The notes beneath the pieces were generated by a model. The model saw only the letters and a program-made list of their open reading frames with translations. It was not told where the DNA came from and did not search any database. This document shows positions 61,001-64,000 of a stretch of DNA of 64,000 nucleotides, piece by piece; position 1 is the first letter of the stretch; every line of letters begins with the position of its first letter. Position numbers and translations under genes: made by a program. Source of the DNA: Lacinutrix algicola (GTDB lineage: Bacteria > Bacteroidota > Bacteroidia > Flavobacteriales > Flavobacteriaceae); assembly GCF_001418085.1 (NCBI RefSeq), contig NZ_LIQH01000034.1:51323-115322 (forward strand), read 5' to 3'.

Positions 61001-63369
61001 CAGGAACAACTCAATTTGGACCTTACCCTTTTAATACAGATGTTATTTTTACAGTTAGTAATAATCAAGATGTAAACTGCATAATTACAAGTTCTGCTTT
61101 TAACATCCCAACATGTCCTCCAGCAAATGACAACTGTGAAAATGCAACTGAAGTTGTAGCAAATGCAGATGGAAACTGTACAAACTTTGTAAGTGGTACA
61201 TTATTTGGAGCTACAGCATCTGCACAAACAAATCCATGTACTGGAACCGCAGACGATGATGTTTGGTTCTCATTTACAGCACTAGGAACAGATCACGCAA
61301 TTAGCTTTAGTAATATTGCTGGCCCAACTACATTTTTATCTCATGGCATATATGAAGGACCAGATTGCGATAACCTAACAAACTTATATTGTAGCACAGC
61401 AGACGAAAGTATTGCAAATGGGTTAATACCAGGAAACACATATTACATTAGAGTCTTTACTTTTAACGACACTCCTTATCAAGATGTAACTTTCGATTTA
61501 TGCGTGTACTCTATACCTCCACCGATAACAACAGATGTTACTCAATACACTCTTACAGAATTAGTGGAAGATATTTTAGTAAACTCTCCTTGTTCAACTA
61601 TTTCAAACGTAACCTCTTCTTCTGGATCAGATTTTGGAACAGATACTGGAATAGGTTATTTTGAAGCTAATGGATCTGGATTCCCTTTTGAAAGCGGTAT
61701 TATAATGACAACAGGAAATGCATTAAATGCACCTGGACCTGAAACAGGTAACCTTAGTGACGGTGGATTTCCAGCTACATGGCCTGGTGATACAGATTTA
61801 GAAGCCGTAATAAATGAAGGACCTACAAATAATGCTTCAGTTATAGAGTTTGATTTCGTTCCTTTTATTGAAGATATGTCTTTTGAATTTATTTTCGCTG
61901 CTGAAGAATATGGAACTTTTCAATGTGGATTCTCAGATGCATTTGCATTCTTACTTACAGATACTGTAACTGGTGTAACCACTAATATTGCTGTTGTGCC
62001 AGGTACAACAACACCTGTATCTGTATTTACAATTAGAGATGATGCATATAATGCAAGCTGCCCATCTGCAAACCCTGAATTGTTTGATGCTTATTATGGA
62101 AATGGTGGACAACCAGCATTAACAAACCCAACCAACTTTATAGGTAGAACTGTTCCATTAACAGCTATGTCAACAGTTATACCAAATAGAATATACCATA
62201 TTAAATTAGTAATCGCCGATGATGGTGATACAGCATACGATTCTGCGGTATTCTTAAAAGCAGGTAGTTTTGAAATTGGAGAAGTAGATTTAGGAGATGA
62301 TATTCTTTTAGCTAATGGAAATGCAAACTGTGAAGGAGATGAAGTAACCTTAGATGTTGGCGTTCCCGTAGGAGACAATGCAACTATTACTTGGTACACT
62401 ATCGATGAATTTTTAATTCAAGAACCTGTATTAGACGAAAATGGAGTTCCTGAAAGCGGTTTAACATTAGATGTTACAGAAAGTAACACTTACCAAGTAG
62501 AAATAGTTTTAAACTCAAGTGCTTCATGCTATGTAATTGATAATATTATTGTAGAATTTTTCCCTAATCCGATAGCAAATCCAGCTCAAGACATATTAGG
62601 TTGTGATGATGATGATGATGGGTTATCAGAATACGATTTAACCACAAACGATGCTATTATTATTGGATCACAAACAGACGTAACAGTTACTTACCATGAA
62701 ACAGAACAAGATGCTATTGATGGAGTAAATGCTATTCCGAATCCAACAGACTATATATCTTCAGCTCTTACTATTTATTATAGAATAGGAAATGGCACTA
62801 CTAACTGTGCTAAAAACGGTAGTTTTAATTTAACTTTTGGTACTAGTCCAGAAACGTCATTCGATACTTCTGTAGTTTATGAAGTATGTCCAAATGCATC
62901 TGCTCCAATTACAGTAACTGCAACAGCAGATAACTATACAGAATCTGAAGTTACTATTACATGGTACAACGAAGGAGTATTAGTTTCAGGTCAAACAGAC
63001 TTAAGTATAGACAATGTTCTTACTGCCGGCACTTACACCATAGAGGTTATGTTTAACGCAACAGGATGTACATCAACTGAAGATATAACTGTTTACGAAT
63101 TAGAAACATGTGTTATACCACAAGGTATTTCGCCAAATGGTGATGGATTAAATGATACATTTGATTTAAGTAGTTTTGATGTTCAACGTTTAACAATATT
63201 TAATAGAAATGGAGTTAAGGTTTACGAGAAGACAAATTATACAAACGAGTGGCATGGTCAATCTTTAGATGGCGATGAGTTACCAGTAGGAACTTATTAC
63301 TATGTAATGGATTACCAAGGAAACAAAAACAAAGCTGCCTGGGTATATATTAATAGAGAAAACAAATAA
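58039..63369 (+). CDS. large T9SS type B surface protein
   Basis: This 1776-residue secreted protein has a signal peptide (MKKITLLLILLCLSLSINA). Three choice-of-anchor J-like domains (about residues 20-178, 275-448, 555-730) alternate with three fibronectin type III-like repeats (about 180-270, 449-540, 731-820). Two repeats share ETQWEYVIQPAGTG almost exactly. A choice-of-anchor L domain lies at about 1166-1410 (FEFIFAAEEYGTFQCGFSDA). The last 85 residues are a T9SS type B sorting domain (PQGISPNGDGLNDTFD to VYINREN). It is probably an adhesin-like cell-surface protein, followed 31 bp later by a PorP/SprF gene. Confidence 0.94.
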   Translation: MKKITLLLILLCLSLSINAQTYLTENFDTSIPATWTIDDAGSTTGDSWISAMQGGGNSLDGTNGAIADSDANGNGELLLETLTTPVFDTSGATALFLDFSQYYNNIGTDSAIVEVWDGTAWVAILTQTANAGSFATPDQQHIDITAYSNAAMQVRFIYNDNNVWAWYWMIDNVIIYNASCPNPTALTSNSIGATTADISWTAGGTETDWEIVVQAAGSGTPTSSGTPVTTNPTYQATGLSPVTDYDVYIRANCGGDFSIWVGPISFTTECAAFTPDYIEDFATIPASCWDEADNGDATTGPLDIGNGGWNQDGFLNNGFQGAYSINLWQSIKSDWLLSPMFDLTGVPFQVEFDFGVMDFGSSTTPGTLGSDDIVQFLITTDLGATWTVLETWDTNTVFPLAGLHPVYDLTTYTGQTVQFALLGSEGTVDDTADIEASVDNFQVRAIPACSEPLMLAVTNVTDTTADFSWTSNNGETQWEYVIQPAGTGIPTGAGTPTTTNPLLETALSPSTAYEFYILADCGTEQSQYSGPINFTTLNTPPPAPTGVTCTTGTSSTIFTETFGDTQNVDPAGWTGTGFGGTNGNWRITNPGGNSGGTGPANSFDGNAGVHLEYEASGNASTIASAISPAIDLTAAADGAELAFFMHAFGGDIGTLNVNVGTSATGPFTTEYTWIGDYQSTDAEAWVPIGINLDAYLGQVIYLEFSYGATGNDWEGDMALDQITVETCGSFCIAPSNIAAANITDTTADISWTANSGETQWEYVIQPAGTGTPTGPGTVTNTPGFMASGLSGLAAYEVYVLADCGGSQSVWAGPYNFNTDVQLNFTVDCSVGPQNINYCYDANDTNVFTFTSTDGSALNFTINSGNVENNWDELIVLDSDGITDLNILTPYGNTGDVSGITYQSSGDTISFQITSDGSVSCQSSTTINPLDITVSCATCVNPTATYQVVDDCDNGDQFLVDVNITSIGDATSVSIEDNQGNPAVSVTTAGTTQFGPYPFNTDVIFTVSNNQDVNCIITSSAFNIPTCPPANDNCENATEVVANADGNCTNFVSGTLFGATASAQTNPCTGTADDDVWFSFTALGTDHAISFSNIAGPTTFLSHGIYEGPDCDNLTNLYCSTADESIANGLIPGNTYYIRVFTFNDTPYQDVTFDLCVYSIPPPITTDVTQYTLTELVEDILVNSPCSTISNVTSSSGSDFGTDTGIGYFEANGSGFPFESGIIMTTGNALNAPGPETGNLSDGGFPATWPGDTDLEAVINEGPTNNASVIEFDFVPFIEDMSFEFIFAAEEYGTFQCGFSDAFAFLLTDTVTGVTTNIAVVPGTTTPVSVFTIRDDAYNASCPSANPELFDAYYGNGGQPALTNPTNFIGRTVPLTAMSTVIPNRIYHIKLVIADDGDTAYDSAVFLKAGSFEIGEVDLGDDILLANGNANCEGDEVTLDVGVPVGDNATITWYTIDEFLIQEPVLDENGVPESGLTLDVTESNTYQVEIVLNSSASCYVIDNIIVEFFPNPIANPAQDILGCDDDDDGLSEYDLTTNDAIIIGSQTDVTVTYHETEQDAIDGVNAIPNPTDYISSALTIYYRIGNGTTNCAKNGSFNLTFGTSPETSFDTSVVYEVCPNASAPITVTATADNYTESEVTITWYNEGVLVSGQTDLSIDNVLTAGTYTIEVMFNATGCTSTEDITVYELETCVIPQGISPNGDGLNDTFDLSSFDVQRLTIFNRNGVKVYEKTNYTNEWHGQSLDGDELPVGTYYYVMDYQGNKNKAAWVYINRENK

Positions 63370-63400
63370 TCGAACCAACTAGAAACCAATAATAATACAG

Positions 63401-63952
63401 ATGAAGAACATACTATATATAGTATTCCTAGTAGTTATAGGCGTACAAGCGCAGCAAGATCCGCAGTACACGCAATACATGTACAACATGAATGTCATTA
63501 ATCCTGCATATGCAGGATCAAGCGAAAGTGTATCTATAGGCGCATTATATCGCAGCCAATGGGTAGGTTTAGAAGGCTCACCAAGTACCGGAACATTAGC
63601 CATTCATTCTCCAGTAGGAAACAGAGTAGGATTAGGTTTATCATTAATTAATGATGAAGTTGGACCAGTAAGAGAAACCAACGCTTATGTAGATTTCTCT
63701 TATACATTACCAGTAGGAAACATTACAAAATTAGCTTTCGGTTTAAAAGCCGGAGCTACTTTCCATGATATTGGATTAACAAGTGTAGAAACTATAGATG
63801 CTGATGATCCATTTTTCTCGCAAGATGTTAATGAGACTACAGCAAATGTAGGTGCAGGTTTATACTTATACCAACCTAACCGTTGGTATCTATCTGCTTC
63901 GATGCCTAACATTTTAAATGGAACACATTTAGATAAAGATGGTAGAAAATAG
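63401..63952 (+). CDS. PorP/SprF-family membrane protein, frame broken near the window end
   Basis: The frame gives 183 residues of a PorP/SprF protein (QQDPQYTQYMYNMNVINPAY, then GALYRSQWVGLEGSPSTGTL, NPIG-type SPVGNRVGLGLSLINDEVG) and stops at TAG 63950-63952. The family is normally about 300 residues. A different frame from 63960 reads TEHLFAAAGYVFD, the expected family continuation, so the gene is disrupted in a short stretch (63945-63960) by at least one and probably two indels. This may be a real pseudogene or a sequence error at an A-run. The protein would be the outer-membrane partner that anchors the large T9SS protein encoded upstream. Confidence 0.88.
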   Translation: MKNILYIVFLVVIGVQAQQDPQYTQYMYNMNVINPAYAGSSESVSIGALYRSQWVGLEGSPSTGTLAIHSPVGNRVGLGLSLINDEVGPVRETNAYVDFSYTLPVGNITKLAFGLKAGATFHDIGLTSVETIDADDPFFSQDVNETTANVGAGLYLYQPNRWYLSASMPNILNGTHLDKDGRK

Positions 63953-64000
63953 GATCTGAACGGAACATTTATTTGCAGCTGCAGGTTATGTGTTTGATTT

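Noticed and set aside
1..64000. CRISPR arrays, tRNA or rRNA genes, insertion sequences, phage or integron genes
   Set aside because: I found no regular repeat-spacer pattern, no cloverleaf or rRNA-like stretch and no transposase or integrase motifs.

Overview
The window looks like chromosome from a member of the Flavobacteriaceae (phylum Bacteroidota), probably a marine genus. The DNA is AT-rich. Two proteins end in type IX secretion (T9SS) sorting domains and a PorP/SprF protein is present. There is a complete Bat aerotolerance operon, a TonB/HmuY uptake pair, and several TAnnTTTG promoter -7 boxes. The genus is inference. I see no tRNA, rRNA, CRISPR array, transposase or integrase, so this is a vertically inherited-looking region with a few niche modules.

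Layout. 1-1928: a partial alpha/beta hydrolase fused to a SnoaL-like domain, below a Crp/Fnr-type regulator. 1942-9285: a leftward RND efflux operon (GbsR/MarR regulator, adaptor, pump, outer-membrane factor, TetR regulator, small protein) with a clear operator palindrome at its head. 9311-13147: nhaA, pheS, a small conserved gene and cvpA, with a structured intergenic element. 13150-23573: two divergent clusters that I read as one iron/heme acquisition island. The left arm encodes a DUF6607 protein, a periplasmic ankyrin protein, a DUF2271 protein with a covalent-flavin motif, a PepSY-flavodoxin-reductase fusion and a small Cys-containing protein. The right arm encodes a TonB-dependent receptor, an HmuY-like lipoprotein and a T9SS-secreted FG-GAP protein. 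Three related 20-bp boxes with Fur-family 7-1-7 symmetry lie in the two promoter regions.

23632-30294: a leftward inorganic-carbon cluster with two SulP transporters, two beta carbonic anhydrases, a Usp protein and a DUF2490 barrel. 30341-39723: the Bat operon (MoxR ATPase, DUF58 protein, an extra membrane protein, BatA, BatB, BatC, BatD, BatE). 39930-43235: rightward genes for an SDR oxidoreductase (TTG start), an HD phosphohydrolase, a DUF2233 lipoprotein and an AlbA_2 protein. 43317-48095: leftward envelope genes (TM-HHH protein, OmpA protein, barrel, lipoprotein) and an aldehyde dehydrogenase. 48491-57881: a lipoprotein alpha-2-macroglobulin and penicillin-binding protein 1C, with an SH3 protein and a small monooxygenase-like protein between them. 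58039-64000: a 1776-residue T9SS type B surface protein followed by a PorP/SprF gene whose frame breaks near the window end.

The best candidate for a poorly described system is the 13.1-23.6 kb island. The sequence suggests that electrons pass from cytoplasmic NAD(P)H through the membrane PepSY fusion to a periplasmic flavinylated DUF2271 carrier, in an operon opposite a heme or iron receptor and under Fur-like control. The domains and motifs are visible; the electron path and the substrate are inference.
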